A stretch of DNA of 64,000 nucleotides from Sediminicola arcticus (GTDB taxonomy: Bacteria > Bacteroidota > Bacteroidia > Flavobacteriales > Flavobacteriaceae): positions 434,001 through 498,000 of the forward strand of contig NZ_JBEXAE010000002.1 in NCBI RefSeq assembly GCF_040566695.1, given 5' to 3'. Shown in pieces: positions 25,329 to 34,414 of this stretch. Position 1 is the first letter of the stretch. The number at the start of each line of letters is the position of its first letter. The notes under the pieces are model-generated. The model was not told where the DNA came from and searched no databases. It saw only the letters and a program-made list of their open reading frames with translations. The translations under genes and the position numbers were made by a program.

Positions 25329-26714
25329 TTGTTTAAGCAGTACACTAAAGAATTTCGCTATAATTTACAGTTGTCCTACCCAGTTATTTTAGGGATGCTG
25401 GGACATACGTTCGTAGCCTTTGCGGATAATATTATGGTGGGCCAGTTAGGTACTGCAGAGTTGGCCGCAGTCTCTTTGGGCAATAGCTTTATTTTTATCG
25501 CTATGTCGCTAGGAATCGGATTTTCTACGGCTATTACTCCTCTGGTCGCAGAAGCAGATGGGGCTGGAAATAAAGAAGTTGGAAAGAGTGCCTTAAAACA
25601 CGGATTGGTACTTTGCACTGGATTGGGGTTGTCCTTATTTGGATTGATCATGTTGTCAAAACCGCTGATGTATTTGATGGAGCAGCCGCCAGAAGTTGTT
25701 GAATTGTCCATGCCCTATTTGGATTTGGTAGCCTTTTCTTTAGTTCCGTTGATTATTTTTCAAGCCTTCAAACAATTTTCTGAAGGGCTTTCACAGACCA
25801 AATATCCAATGTATGCAGCGGTAATTGCTAATATCTTGAATATTATACTTAACTATTTATTGATTTTTGGTTCTTTTGGTTTTCCAAAAATGGGAATCGT
25901 TGGTGCGGCCTTGGGAACTTTGATATCGAGAATCATCATGGTCATTTATATATGGTTACTACTAAAAAATAAAAAGAAATTTCATGATTATGTTACGGGA
26001 TTTAACTTCAGGAACCTGGAAAAAAAAGTCATGAAAAAAATTATAGACCTTGGGTTTCCATCTGCCCTACAGATGTTCTTTGAAGTGGCCATTTTTACAG
26101 CCGCCATCTGGTTGAGTGGTGTATTGGGAAAAAATTCACAGGCTGCCAATCAAATTGCGTTGAATTTATCAAGTATGACGTTTATGGTAGGGATAGGACT
26201 TGGAGTGGCGGCCATGATACGTGTTGCCAACCAAAAGGGATTGAGGAATTTTCAGGATCTTAGGCGGATAGCCATTTCCATCTTCTTTTTGACATTTTTA
26301 TTGGAAATCGTTTTTGCGGCCTTGTTCCTTTTGTTCAAAGATTGGCTACCAACTATGTATTTGGATGTCAATGATCTTGCCAACAGCGCGGATAATACCG
26401 AGGTGATCATAATGGCTGCAGAGCTCATATTTGTGGCGGCATTTTTTCAGATTTCAGACGGATTACAGGTGGTTGTGTTGGGCGCATTGCGCGGTCTACA
26501 GGATGTAAAGATCCCCACGATTATCACGTTTATCGCTTATTGGATTATAGGCTTTCCCGTTAGTTTATACTTGGGATTGTATACGCCGTTGCGGAGCACT
26601 GGGATATGGATTGGACTGTTGGCGGGCTTAACTGCCTCTGCAATAATGTTGTATATTCGATTTAACTATATGACCAAAAAGTTGCTAGGTAATACACTAA
26701 AATCGATTAATTAG
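25329..26714 (+). CDS. MATE family multidrug/Na+ antiporter
   Basis: 461 residues with about twelve helices. Typical MATE features: YPVILGMLGHTFVAFADNIMVGQLGTAELAAVS split over residues 15-47, GLGVAAMIRVANQKG in the second half, and GLQVVVLGALRGLQD. Start codon must be TTG (25329-25331): an in-frame stop at 25317-25319 and no ATG precede the conserved KQYTKEFRYNLQLSYP. An ATG at 25321 is in another frame. Exports drugs or metabolites in exchange for Na+ or H+. First gene of a probable four-gene operon. Confidence 0.92.
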   Translation: MFKQYTKEFRYNLQLSYPVILGMLGHTFVAFADNIMVGQLGTAELAAVSLGNSFIFIAMSLGIGFSTAITPLVAEADGAGNKEVGKSALKHGLVLCTGLGLSLFGLIMLSKPLMYLMEQPPEVVELSMPYLDLVAFSLVPLIIFQAFKQFSEGLSQTKYPMYAAVIANILNIILNYLLIFGSFGFPKMGIVGAALGTLISRIIMVIYIWLLLKNKKKFHDYVTGFNFRNLEKKVMKKIIDLGFPSALQMFFEVAIFTAAIWLSGVLGKNSQAANQIALNLSSMTFMVGIGLGVAAMIRVANQKGLRNFQDLRRIAISIFFLTFLLEIVFAALFLLFKDWLPTMYLDVNDLANSADNTEVIIMAAELIFVAAFFQISDGLQVVVLGALRGLQDVKIPTIITFIAYWIIGFPVSLYLGLYTPLRSTGIWIGLLAGLTASAIMLYIRFNYMTKKLLGNTLKSIN

Positions 26715-26730
26715 ATAAACTATATAAACT

Positions 26731-26958
26731 ATGGATTTTCCTAAATTTTTACTGGGTGACAATACTGATTACCCATCTGCCATATTTGTTATTCATACAG
26801 AGTATCCTAGATTTATCATCAATTTGGAAGATGATGAAGTAGAGTGGTTAGAGGATTTTACCAAAGAAGATGAACAAGACTTGGAAGCTGAGGCGGAAAC
26901 CTTAATAGAGCAGGCTACTGCTTTTTATGATAGGGAAATTTCTAGATATGTAGACTAG
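26731..26958 (+). CDS. Small acidic conserved protein
   Basis: 75 residues, cytoplasmic, strongly acidic (EDDEVEWLEDFTKEDEQDLE in the middle). The pattern MDFPKFLLGDNTDYP at the N-terminus followed by FVIHTEYPRFIINLED looks like a conserved Flavobacteriia-specific small protein, but I know no function. Located 16 bases after the MATE gene and five before the PAP2 gene, so cotranscribed. Confidence 0.75.
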   Translation: MDFPKFLLGDNTDYPSAIFVIHTEYPRFIINLEDDEVEWLEDFTKEDEQDLEAEAETLIEQATAFYDREISRYVD

Positions 26959-26963
26959 TAGTG

Positions 26964-27536
26964 ATGGAACAACTGGTACAAATAGATAAGCAGCTATTCT
27001 TGTTTCTCAATGCCATGGGTAGCACTACCTGGGATGGCTTTTGGTTGTTCATGACGAATAAATTCAGTTCCATACCGCTATACCTATTTTTACTAATTAC
27101 TTCTTATAAGAGCTTTGGACTAAAAAAGACACTGTTAATCTTAGTCACAGTGGCATTGCTCATTACGGTAACCGATCAATTGGGTAATTTTTTCAAATAC
27201 GGGGTTCAGCGTTTACGACCTTGTTACGATCCGGAACTGACTGGAATGGTCCGCTTGGTTAAAAGCAGTTGTGGGGGCAAATTTGGCTATTTTTCTGCCC
27301 ACGCGGCAAACTCATTTGCGTTGGCTTTTTTCTTCACCAGATTGTTGGCTTTTAAATATAAATATATTGGCTTCTTTTTGTTTTCTTGGGCTGCAGTAGT
27401 CGCTTACAGTAGAATATATGTTGGAGTCCATTTTCCTTTGGATATATTGACAGGAATGGGAATAGGCCTGTTTTTAAGTTGGTTATTTACAAAGTTGTAT
27501 ATATTTGCTATCCAGAAATTCTTCTATGATTTCTAA
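26964..27536 (+). CDS. PAP2-superfamily membrane phosphatase
   Basis: 190 residues from the ATG at 26964 (a GTG one codon earlier is possible). Motifs: KYGVQRLRPCYDP (KxxxxxxRP), YFSAHAANSFA in place of PSGH, and SRIYVGVHFPLD (SRxxxxxHxxxD). All three phosphatase signatures are present, with about five helices. Likely dephosphorylates a lipid phosphate such as undecaprenyl pyrophosphate or lipid A. The following GT39 gene overlaps it by 11 bases, linking it to lipid-sugar metabolism. Confidence 0.88.
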   Translation: MEQLVQIDKQLFLFLNAMGSTTWDGFWLFMTNKFSSIPLYLFLLITSYKSFGLKKTLLILVTVALLITVTDQLGNFFKYGVQRLRPCYDPELTGMVRLVKSSCGGKFGYFSAHAANSFALAFFFTRLLAFKYKYIGFFLFSWAAVVAYSRIYVGVHFPLDILTGMGIGLFLSWLFTKLYIFAIQKFFYDF

Positions 27537-29184
27537 TACTCGATATTGGTTTTTAGTACTATTTGTTATTTTGGTCTATGTGGCCGGAATGTTCGTTACC
27601 CTTCTTGAAAACGATTCTGCCCAGTTTGCCGTCATGGCCATGCGCATGGTCCAAGAGAACGATTTCTTAAGTCTTTTTAAAGGTCCCGAAGAATATTTAG
27701 ACAAACCTCATATGCACTATTGGCTAGCAGCCTTGTCTTTTAAGCTATTTGGAATTTATGAATGGGCTTACCGAATACCGGGAATCCTTTCTACCTTATT
27801 GGGAGCCTATAGCTGCTTTGGTTTGGGTAAATTATTATACAATAAGGCTACTGGAAAATTAGCAGCATTAGTATTCATGACCGCACAAACCATCATGCTC
27901 TCTGCGATCGATGTGCGCACCGATGCCGTCCTTACAGGTTTTACCATTTTTGCCATATGGCATTTGGTGGCCTATATAGAGCATACTAAAATCCAATCCA
28001 TAATTTTAGGAGCTTTTGGTGCAGGTATTGCTTTTTCTACCAAAGGGCAGATCGCAATTTTGGTTATTGGCTTTCCTATATTGTGTCATTTGGCCTATAC
28101 AAGAAAATGGCTTTCATTGGTCAATTGGCGCGTATTGGTGGCCTTAGTTATTTTTACGATTACCATTACACCTATGCTGTACGCCTATTACCACCAATTT
28201 GATCTGCATCCGGAAAAGGTTATCCGTGGGAAGGATCATAGAAGTGGTATATTCTTTATTTTCTGGGAACAAAGTTTTGAGCGCTTAAGTGGAGAGGGAG
28301 TAGGGAAGAACAGTAGTGATTTCTTCTTTTTCTTCCATACTTTTCTATGGGTCTTTTTACCATGGACTGTCCTTGGGATAGCTGCCTATTGGACCCGACT
28401 AAAAAAATTGGTACAATTAAAATTTAAGTACGATGCTCATACAGAATTTTTAACTGTTGGAGGAATTACACTTATTTTTATCATCATAAGTTTTGCGCAG
28501 TTCAAACTGCCGCATTATCTAAATATAACCATGCCTTTGTTCTCTGTCTTAACGGCCTCCTATCTTTATAAGTTATATGAAAGGGGTAGTGAGAAAACTA
28601 AGAAGATATTTTTAGGGGTACAGTACTTTATTCTGGCTATTGTATTCATTGCCGTACTTCTTTTATGTTTCTTCGCCTTCAAACTACATTCAACGCTTTC
28701 CTTCATTTTATTGGGGATTTTGTTAGTTGTTATCGTCTATTTCTGCCTGAAGAAGGAGGACTATGCCATAAGAGTTTTCACCATAGGAGTTTACACCTCA
28801 CTCTTATTAAATTTGATACTAAATCTTCATTTTTATCCGTCTTTATTAAAATATCAAGGAGGATCTAATATGGCTACTATAGTAGCAGAACAGCGTATTC
28901 CTGTAGAGGATATTTATAAGGTATCACCAATGTATACGTGGGCATTAGATTTCTACAACAAAAGACCTGTTTCCTTAGCTACTTTAAAGGAACTTAAGGG
29001 GAAAAACGATGTTTGGATCTATGTTACAAACGATGAACTGTTAAAACTCAATGAAGAAGGATTTATTTGGGACAAACGATATGTGGTGGATCAGTTCCGT
29101 ATAACTAGGTTACAAGCTAAGTTTTTAGACCCTACAACCAGGAAAAATATTGTTGAGAAAATGTATCTTGTTCACATCAATTAA
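27526..29184 (+). CDS. GT39-family glycosyltransferase (ArnT/PMT-like)
   Basis: 552 residues from ATG 27526; a TTG at 27505 is an alternative but overlaps a TATATTTG box (27500-27507). Large multi-helix enzyme. The first periplasmic loop has ENDSAQFAVMAMRM and EEYLDKPHMHYWL, the acidic catalytic loop of GT-C enzymes, and FSTKGQIAILVIG follows. Such enzymes transfer a sugar from undecaprenyl phosphate to lipid A or protein on the periplasmic side. Partner candidates for making the donor are in the opposing operon at 29181-30993. Ends tail to tail, sharing TTAA with the flippase-like gene. Confidence 0.87.
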   Translation: MISNTRYWFLVLFVILVYVAGMFVTLLENDSAQFAVMAMRMVQENDFLSLFKGPEEYLDKPHMHYWLAALSFKLFGIYEWAYRIPGILSTLLGAYSCFGLGKLLYNKATGKLAALVFMTAQTIMLSAIDVRTDAVLTGFTIFAIWHLVAYIEHTKIQSIILGAFGAGIAFSTKGQIAILVIGFPILCHLAYTRKWLSLVNWRVLVALVIFTITITPMLYAYYHQFDLHPEKVIRGKDHRSGIFFIFWEQSFERLSGEGVGKNSSDFFFFFHTFLWVFLPWTVLGIAAYWTRLKKLVQLKFKYDAHTEFLTVGGITLIFIIISFAQFKLPHYLNITMPLFSVLTASYLYKLYERGSEKTKKIFLGVQYFILAIVFIAVLLLCFFAFKLHSTLSFILLGILLVVIVYFCLKKEDYAIRVFTIGVYTSLLLNLILNLHFYPSLLKYQGGSNMATIVAEQRIPVEDIYKVSPMYTWALDFYNKRPVSLATLKELKGKNDVWIYVTNDELLKLNEEGFIWDKRYVVDQFRITRLQAKFLDPTTRKNIVEKMYLVHIN

Positions 29185-30053
29185 GCTGTAAAGGTTTCTA
29201 GTTGAGGCTTTCTAAAATGGTATACGATGCCAATTAGGGATACAAAGGCAGTGATCAAAAAGAAAACCATACTAATGCCAATTGATGCATTTTGGTCCAA
29301 TGCCAACCATGCTGCACCATAAAAGAAAGTAACTTCCCTACTTCCAATACCACCAATGGTAAGTGGTAATACCGAAACTATAGATGAGATAAGAAATATA
29401 AATAGGTAGGCCACTGTGTCGTATTCTAGGTGGAGTGCTTTTAATATGAAGAAAGCACTCATCAATTGTAAGAATTGAACCAAAGAAGAATAGCCGAAGG
29501 ATAACCAAAATATAGGTAGGGCATAAGGAAAAAACCTTTTGTTCAAAAACCAGAAAACAACTACAGCAAGGATTAATCCGACAACAGCTACTGCTTTAAG
29601 CAATGGTATTTTCACTTGTGTTAAAAAAAGGGTTAACACACATGCGTAGATAAATAAAAGTAGCATACCGCTTAATCTATCGAGCACCAGTACGGCAACC
29701 ACTTTTTTTGTTTCTATGTCAAACTTTTTCTTGATTAAATATCCTTTGTAGGCATCCCCTCCAATGCCACCTGGTAAAAATAGATTGTAGAACATTCCCA
29801 ATAGATAGAGTTTTAAGTTACTCTTTTGGGTGAGGTAAATTTTCAGTTCGTGAAAATAGAGATTTAACCTAAATGATGAAATCACTTTAGATAGTACAAA
29901 AGCCAAAATTGCCACCAGTAAATATAATGGCTGAGTCCGTTTTATTGTATCTACTACGTCTCCTATATTTATTTTTGAAAAAATAAAGTAGATTAAAACC
30001 GCACTTATACTGATCTTTAATGCAGTGATAAAGTGTTTACGCTGCTTTATCAC
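29181..30053 (-). CDS. Lysylphosphatidylglycerol synthase TM-region/UPF0104 family protein
   Basis: 290 residues, about eight helices, without the C-terminal synthase domain of MprF. Family motif GGIGGDAYKGYLIKKKF (about 94-110) and TIGGIGSREVTFFYG near 237-251. Start is GTG (complement of 30051-30053), 17 bases inside the end of the upstream glycosyltransferase gene. Related proteins act as flippase-like partners of polyprenyl-phosphate glycosyltransferases; that role here is inference from context. Confidence 0.82.
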   Translation of the reverse strand: MIKQRKHFITALKISISAVLIYFIFSKINIGDVVDTIKRTQPLYLLVAILAFVLSKVISSFRLNLYFHELKIYLTQKSNLKLYLLGMFYNLFLPGGIGGDAYKGYLIKKKFDIETKKVVAVLVLDRLSGMLLLFIYACVLTLFLTQVKIPLLKAVAVVGLILAVVVFWFLNKRFFPYALPIFWLSFGYSSLVQFLQLMSAFFILKALHLEYDTVAYLFIFLISSIVSVLPLTIGGIGSREVTFFYGAAWLALDQNASIGISMVFFLITAFVSLIGIVYHFRKPQLETFTA

Positions 30054-30993
30054 CTACGTAAACTTTTTTGATTCGGTAAGGCCTTTTGCTTTGTGATTCG
30101 TAATAGGTACGTATCAATAATTCCATGACTATGCCTATGGTGAATAATTGTATACCTGCCAAGATGAACATCATTCCAAAAATTAATAATGGACGTGTTC
30201 CAATATCCTCTCCCGTCAATTTTACGATTAGTAGGTAAATATTTATAAAAACCCCTAGGATGATCAATAAAACCCCCAAAATACCAAAGAGGTGAATGGG
30301 TCTCTGGAAGTACTTTCGGATAAATAAGAGCAGCATCATATCTGCCACAACTTTGAAAACACGTTCCAAACCGTATTTGGAAACTCCTGCATGCCTTGCA
30401 TGGTGTTTTACGGGTACTTGTTTTATCTGTGCGCCTTCTAAATAGGCTAATAGGGTTATGAACCTGTGCATTTCGCCGTATAGGTTTAAGTCTTTGGCGA
30501 TGTCCTTTGTAAATACCTTTAGGGCGCAACCATTGTCCTTTATGTCTAATTTAGTAACCCTTCTCACCAAAAAATTAGCAATCTTTGAGGGTATTTTTTT
30601 AACTAAGGAATCTTTTCTTTTTTGGCGAATCCCTGTTACCACATCATATTCCCCGCTAACGGCATAGGCCAACATTTGTGGAATATCACTGGGATCGTTC
30701 TGAAGATCTCCGTCCATGGTAATTATATATTCCCCTTTTGCATAATCTATACCTGCAGCCAAAGCCAAGCTCTGTCCATAATTCTTCTTTAATTCAATAA
30801 GATGCACCTTGTCATCTTTTAGTTCCTTGACCACTTTTCTTGTGCGGTCTTTGGAAAAGTCATCAATGTAGATAATCTGATAATTGTAACCTACTAGGCT
30901 TTCGTGGATTTTTTTTGTAAGTAGGGCAGCATTGTCTTCCTCATTATATAAAGGAACTATGATGGACAATAAAGAATCTGTGATAATATTCAT
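30037..30993 (-). CDS. GT2 polyprenyl-phosphate glycosyltransferase (DPM1/GtrB/ArnC-like)
   Basis: 318 residues. Catalytic GT-A domain with VPLYNEED (13-20), IDDFSKDRT (43-51) and MDGDLQNDP (93-101); then two C-terminal helices (about 232-256 and 268-292), the architecture of ArnC and GtrB. It makes undecaprenyl-phosphate-sugar in the inner membrane. Overlaps the flippase-like gene by 17 bases. Together with the facing GT39 and PAP2 genes it would complete a lipid-linked sugar pathway. Confidence 0.88.
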   Translation of the reverse strand: MNIITDSLLSIIVPLYNEEDNAALLTKKIHESLVGYNYQIIYIDDFSKDRTRKVVKELKDDKVHLIELKKNYGQSLALAAGIDYAKGEYIITMDGDLQNDPSDIPQMLAYAVSGEYDVVTGIRQKRKDSLVKKIPSKIANFLVRRVTKLDIKDNGCALKVFTKDIAKDLNLYGEMHRFITLLAYLEGAQIKQVPVKHHARHAGVSKYGLERVFKVVADMMLLLFIRKYFQRPIHLFGILGVLLIILGVFINIYLLIVKLTGEDIGTRPLLIFGMMFILAGIQLFTIGIVMELLIRTYYESQSKRPYRIKKVYVGDKAA

Positions 30994-31014
30994 TGACAGG
31001 CGTTATTTCTGGGG

Positions 31015-31022
31015 CAAATTTA
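31015..31022 (-). promoter_or_regulatory. Putative -7 promoter element of the GT2/flippase pair
   Basis: TAAATTTG on the minus strand, 21 bases upstream of the ATG at 30993, within the 35-base gap after meaB. Confidence 0.45.
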
Positions 31023-31028
31023 GGCTTT

Positions 31029-32075
31029 TTATTTAAGTTCTTTTTGATGCAAGGCCAAGAGCTTTTCAGCGGCCTTAAATGGAGAAATTTTGCTGTCCAT
31101 TACCTCAAGTAATAAACTATCTAAAAGTACTTTCACCTCTCTGTTTTGGTAAAATCTTTGTTTGATCTGGTCTTCAACAGTTTGTAACAGCCAATATTTG
31201 TTTTGTTCCCTTCTTTTCAGATAAAACCCACCTCTTATCTTGTTCTCCTCTAAATAGGTATCCACAAGCTCCCAAATTTTTTGAATACCCTTATTTTCTA
31301 GCGCCGAACAGGTAAGTACCTTGGGTATCCATCCATTTTCCTTTGGGGGGTAAAGGTGAAGGGCTCTTGTAAATTCGGTCTTCGCTATTTTGGTTCTTTT
31401 CAGGTTATCGCCATCGGCCTTATTGATAACTATAGCATCCGCCATTTCCATGATACCTCTTTTGATCCCTTGAAGTTCATCACCCGCACCGGCCAATTTC
31501 AGGAGCAAGAAGAAATCCACCATACCGTGAACAGCTGTTTCACTTTGTCCGACTCCTACCGTTTCTATTAAAATAACGTCATAGCCAGAGGCTTCACAAA
31601 GGATTATAGATTCTCTGGTCTTGCGGGCTACCCCTCCTAATGAACTCCCCGAAGGGGATGGCCTTATAAAGGCGTTAGGATCCTTTACCAATTCGTCCAT
31701 ACGGGTCTTGTCACCTAAAATACTCCCATGGCTAATGGAACTGGTTGGGTCTACAGCAAGAACAGCTACCTTTTTCCCTAAGGCTGTCAATTGCAGTCCA
31801 AAAGATTCAATAAAGGTGCTTTTTCCAACCCCTGGAACACCTGTGATTCCTATTCTTATACTGTTCTTGGTGCGTGATAGACAGTTTTCAATAATCTCAT
31901 TTGCACGATTTAAATGGCTGATATTGGTGCTTTCCACCAATGTAATAGCCCTTCCCAATGCGGTTTTATTTCCATGTAGGATACCTTCCGTAAGCTCTTT
32001 GGCAGACGGAATATTTTTTCTAAAAGATTTAATTTTAGAAATACTCTCTGAACTAGTGTTTTTTTCTGAACTCAA
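31029..32075 (-). CDS. meaB: Methylmalonyl-CoA mutase-associated GTPase MeaB
   Basis: 348 residues. Walker A GVPGVGKS (79-86), then AVDPTSSISHGSILGDKTRM (about 106-125, switch region), ETVGVGQSE and NKADGDN (the NKxD base motif). A G3E-type P-loop GTPase that protects and reloads adenosylcobalamin in methylmalonyl-CoA mutase. No mutase gene is in the window; a cobalamin adenosyltransferase gene is 18 kb away. Start is TTG (complement of 32073-32075), since an in-frame stop lies just upstream. Two bases separate it from the DUF2911 gene. Confidence 0.92.
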   Translation of the reverse strand: MSSEKNTSSESISKIKSFRKNIPSAKELTEGILHGNKTALGRAITLVESTNISHLNRANEIIENCLSRTKNSIRIGITGVPGVGKSTFIESFGLQLTALGKKVAVLAVDPTSSISHGSILGDKTRMDELVKDPNAFIRPSPSGSSLGGVARKTRESIILCEASGYDVILIETVGVGQSETAVHGMVDFFLLLKLAGAGDELQGIKRGIMEMADAIVINKADGDNLKRTKIAKTEFTRALHLYPPKENGWIPKVLTCSALENKGIQKIWELVDTYLEENKIRGGFYLKRREQNKYWLLQTVEDQIKQRFYQNREVKVLLDSLLLEVMDSKISPFKAAEKLLALHQKELK

Positions 32076-32077
32076 TG

Positions 32078-32638
32078 CTATTTGTTAATTGGAATACTCA
32101 CTTTGGTCTTATCCCATGCCATCGTTAGGAATACAGGTTCTTTTCCTTCAAAAGCAATAGTAAAACTTTCTAGTACTTCTGTACTATATGTCGTGGGGAC
32201 TACCACATTTACAATGTCCTGCTCTGGTTTTCTGGTGGTATTCTTTCCCCCGCTCAAAATAGTTACACCCCAATCAGGCACCTCTTTGTTAAAAATAATT
32301 TCCCACTGCTCCTTACCTGGCTTTGTCCATAGCGAATAGGTTCCTGCGGGCAAATTATTATCCATGATCTTAATATCTGTGGCCGTTGTAAAGGTTGTTG
32401 GTTCATTGGCACCCGTTCTCCATACGACATTATACGGGACCAAATCTCCAAAAATTATACGGTCCTTTTTAAAGGGACTGCTATAATTAACGGTCATATC
32501 CATTCCATCTACCTTGTAGGCGGCGATTTTTTCCGGACTATTTTTCTTGGTCTGTTCTTTTAAGTAAGGCTGACCAACAAAGTAAAATAGTGGTCCTATT
32601 ACAATTACGATAATTAGAATCCATTTTAATACTTTCAT
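32078..32638 (-). CDS. DUF2911 domain-containing protein
   Basis: 186 residues. N-terminal membrane anchor or signal (KWILIIVIVIGPLFYFVG), then the DUF2911 domain with VVWRTGANEPTTFTTATD, PAGTYSLWTKPGKEQWEI and WGVTI. The family is common in Bacteroidota, periplasmic, and of unknown function. Directly precedes meaB in an apparent operon (two-base gap), although no functional link is obvious. Confidence 0.85.
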   Translation of the reverse strand: MKVLKWILIIVIVIGPLFYFVGQPYLKEQTKKNSPEKIAAYKVDGMDMTVNYSSPFKKDRIIFGDLVPYNVVWRTGANEPTTFTTATDIKIMDNNLPAGTYSLWTKPGKEQWEIIFNKEVPDWGVTILSGGKNTTRKPEQDIVNVVVPTTYSTEVLESFTIAFEGKEPVFLTMAWDKTKVSIPINK

Positions 32639-32841
32639 TTTAGGTGGTTTTGTGGTTGCTAGAACTAATTTACTAAATACAGATCAAAGCACATGGAAAA
32701 GAATCTTGATTCTATGAGAGGATAAATCAGTTATGCTTGGAAAATTAAGAAATGGAAATAGAAATATTGATATTTTGCATAATTTTAGGAGATAGTTTTA
32801 TGTGGTTTCAATTTCAATTGGTACTTTAAGCGGTACTAAAA

Positions 32842-33276
32842 ATGACATATATGAAAACTATTTTTGAGAGCAGCGCAACCAATGAAGGTGGTAGAAACGG
32901 TCATGTGACCAGTGAGGATGGATTGATAGATTTAGACGTTAGAATGCCTGGAGGCAAAACAATAACCGAGGGGAAATATAGTAATCCGGAACAGCTTTTT
33001 GCGGCCGCTTATTCCACTTGTTTTGCTAGTGCTTTACAGGCTGTTGCCAAAGAACATAAGGTAAAGGATTTAGGGGATTTTAATGTGACGGCGACTATTG
33101 CACTACAAGAAGACGAAGATGGTTTTTTATTGGAGGCAACCTTAGATTGCTATTTGCCAACAGTGGACAAGGAAAAAGGGGAGGAACTGGTAAATGCCGC
33201 TCATGAAATTTGTCCATATAGCAGAGCTACAAGGGATAATATTACGGTACACTTGAATCTTTTACTAGACGAATAG
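32842..33276 (+). CDS. Organic hydroperoxide resistance protein (Ohr/OsmC family)
   Basis: 144 residues. The redox pair is Cys60 in AAAYSTCFASAL and Cys124 in HEICPYSRAT; Arg18 in GGRNGHV and the Glu of PEQLF complete the Ohr-type site. It reduces organic peroxides, with reducing power usually from lipoylated proteins. A second ATG three codons in (32851) may be the start. No OhrR regulator is adjacent. GGTACT is directly repeated just upstream of the start, of unknown meaning. Confidence 0.9.
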   Translation: MTYMKTIFESSATNEGGRNGHVTSEDGLIDLDVRMPGGKTITEGKYSNPEQLFAAAYSTCFASALQAVAKEHKVKDLGDFNVTATIALQEDEDGFLLEATLDCYLPTVDKEKGEELVNAAHEICPYSRATRDNITVHLNLLLDE

Positions 33277-33296
33277 ATTTAACTAAAATATAAAAA

Positions 33297-33322
33297 GGGC
33301 CGTCAATCAGAATTGACGGCCC
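33297..33322. terminator. Bidirectional intrinsic terminator
   Basis: GGGCCGTCAAT (33297-33307) pairs with ATTGACGGCCC (33312-33322), four-base loop. An A-tract on the left gives a U-tract for the minus-strand galM transcript; on the plus strand the T-run is weaker. Confidence 0.8.
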
Positions 33323-33330
33323 ATATTGTT

Positions 33331-34236
33331 TTATAAGGTGCCAAATTCAAAAGTTGATTCATTTCTATATAATTCTCCGGGTCTCAGGATAGAAGAAGGA
33401 AAATTGGATTGGTTTGGTGCATCAGGGTAGTTTTGGGTCTCAAAACAAATTGCAGGAAAGGAGGTAGGGGTATAAATGACAATCGACGGTTGATTGGTTG
33501 TGACCTTCATCACAATTCCTGAAACATGGGAAGAGACAATGGCGGCATTATTACAATGAGGTTTAAATACGAAAGGAGTGTCTAAACGAACTTGTCCTAT
33601 TTTTTTACTTGTCAAAAAATTGTTCTGGGTATTTAGTACCTCTTTAATACTTCCTGTTGGTAATAATTGTTCATCTACCTCCAAAAAACCTTCAGATTTT
33701 AATTCCAAATTATAATGGTCAATTGATGTTTCATCATCCAGTTTAAAATAAGAGTGGTTGGTGAGATTTACTACTGTGGTTTTATCGGTTTGGCCTTCAT
33801 GTAAAATTTGCAGGGTATTGTTTGCCAATTTATAGGTAACGAAGGCTTCGAGATTACCCGGATACCCCTCCTCTAAATGCTCACTTTTATAGGTGAGTTT
33901 TATAAACGGATTGTTTCCCCTATACTCTTCGATTAGAGTCCAATATCTTTTTCCAAACCCTTCTTTACCTCCATGCAAATGCACGCCATTTTCTTGTTGC
34001 AAGGAATAAAATTCATCCCCTAAATTAAACCCTCCTTCAGAAATCCTTCCTGCATATCTTCCAATACAGGCACCAAGGGCATGTTCATCACTTAAGTAGG
34101 CTTCAGGCTTTTCATGACCCACCACTACATTATGCTCTTTGCCATATTTGTCTTTCACCAACATTTTTTGGATAATGGCGCCAAACTCCAAAACAGTTAA
34201 GGAAATGTATTCGTTTTTAATGGTAATTTGTTTCAA
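33331..34236 (-). CDS. galM: Aldose 1-epimerase (galactose mutarotase)
   Basis: 301 residues, beta-sandwich fold by family. Motifs: VVGHEKPEAYL, GRYAGRISEGGF, NGVHLHGGKEGFGKRYW (His pair of the active site), VNLTNHSYFKL (second catalytic His) and PSIVIYTPTSFPAICFETQNYPDAPN toward the end with the catalytic Glu expected nearby. Interconverts alpha and beta anomers of hexoses. Cytoplasmic (no signal peptide). Start is TTG (complement of 34234-34236), as no in-frame ATG precedes the conserved N-terminus. Two hairpins lie in its upstream region. Confidence 0.9.
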   Translation of the reverse strand: MKQITIKNEYISLTVLEFGAIIQKMLVKDKYGKEHNVVVGHEKPEAYLSDEHALGACIGRYAGRISEGGFNLGDEFYSLQQENGVHLHGGKEGFGKRYWTLIEEYRGNNPFIKLTYKSEHLEEGYPGNLEAFVTYKLANNTLQILHEGQTDKTTVVNLTNHSYFKLDDETSIDHYNLELKSEGFLEVDEQLLPTGSIKEVLNTQNNFLTSKKIGQVRLDTPFVFKPHCNNAAIVSSHVSGIVMKVTTNQPSIVIYTPTSFPAICFETQNYPDAPNQSNFPSSILRPGELYRNESTFEFGTL

Positions 34237-34256
34237 ATGAAGAAAATTAGAATAGG

Positions 34257-34307
34257 GATAAAAATAAAGATTTTTATCAACTTCTAAGAGCTACTGCCCT
34301 GAAGTTG
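34257..34307 (-). promoter_or_regulatory. Two hairpins in the galM upstream region
   Basis: GATAAAAAT/ATTTTTATC (34257-34265 with 34270-34278) and CAACTTC/GAAGTTG (34278-34284 with 34301-34307) abut each other 20 to 70 bases before the galM start. They could be a leader structure or the end of the upstream transcript; nothing else supports regulation. Confidence 0.3.
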
Positions 34308-34414
34308 GGTAAAATTTCAGCTATACTTGGGAGCCTACTATTTATCAAGATTTAGATCACAGATCGCTCGTCTTTGAAGGATTAGGTTGATTAAAAAAAA
34401 AGATATTAAACCTG

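Noticed and set aside
30050..30529. 159-codon frame overlapping the GT2 gene in another minus-strand frame
   Set aside because: The GT2 frame carries all catalytic motifs; the alternative is rich in Arg/His/Pro as expected for a shifted frame.
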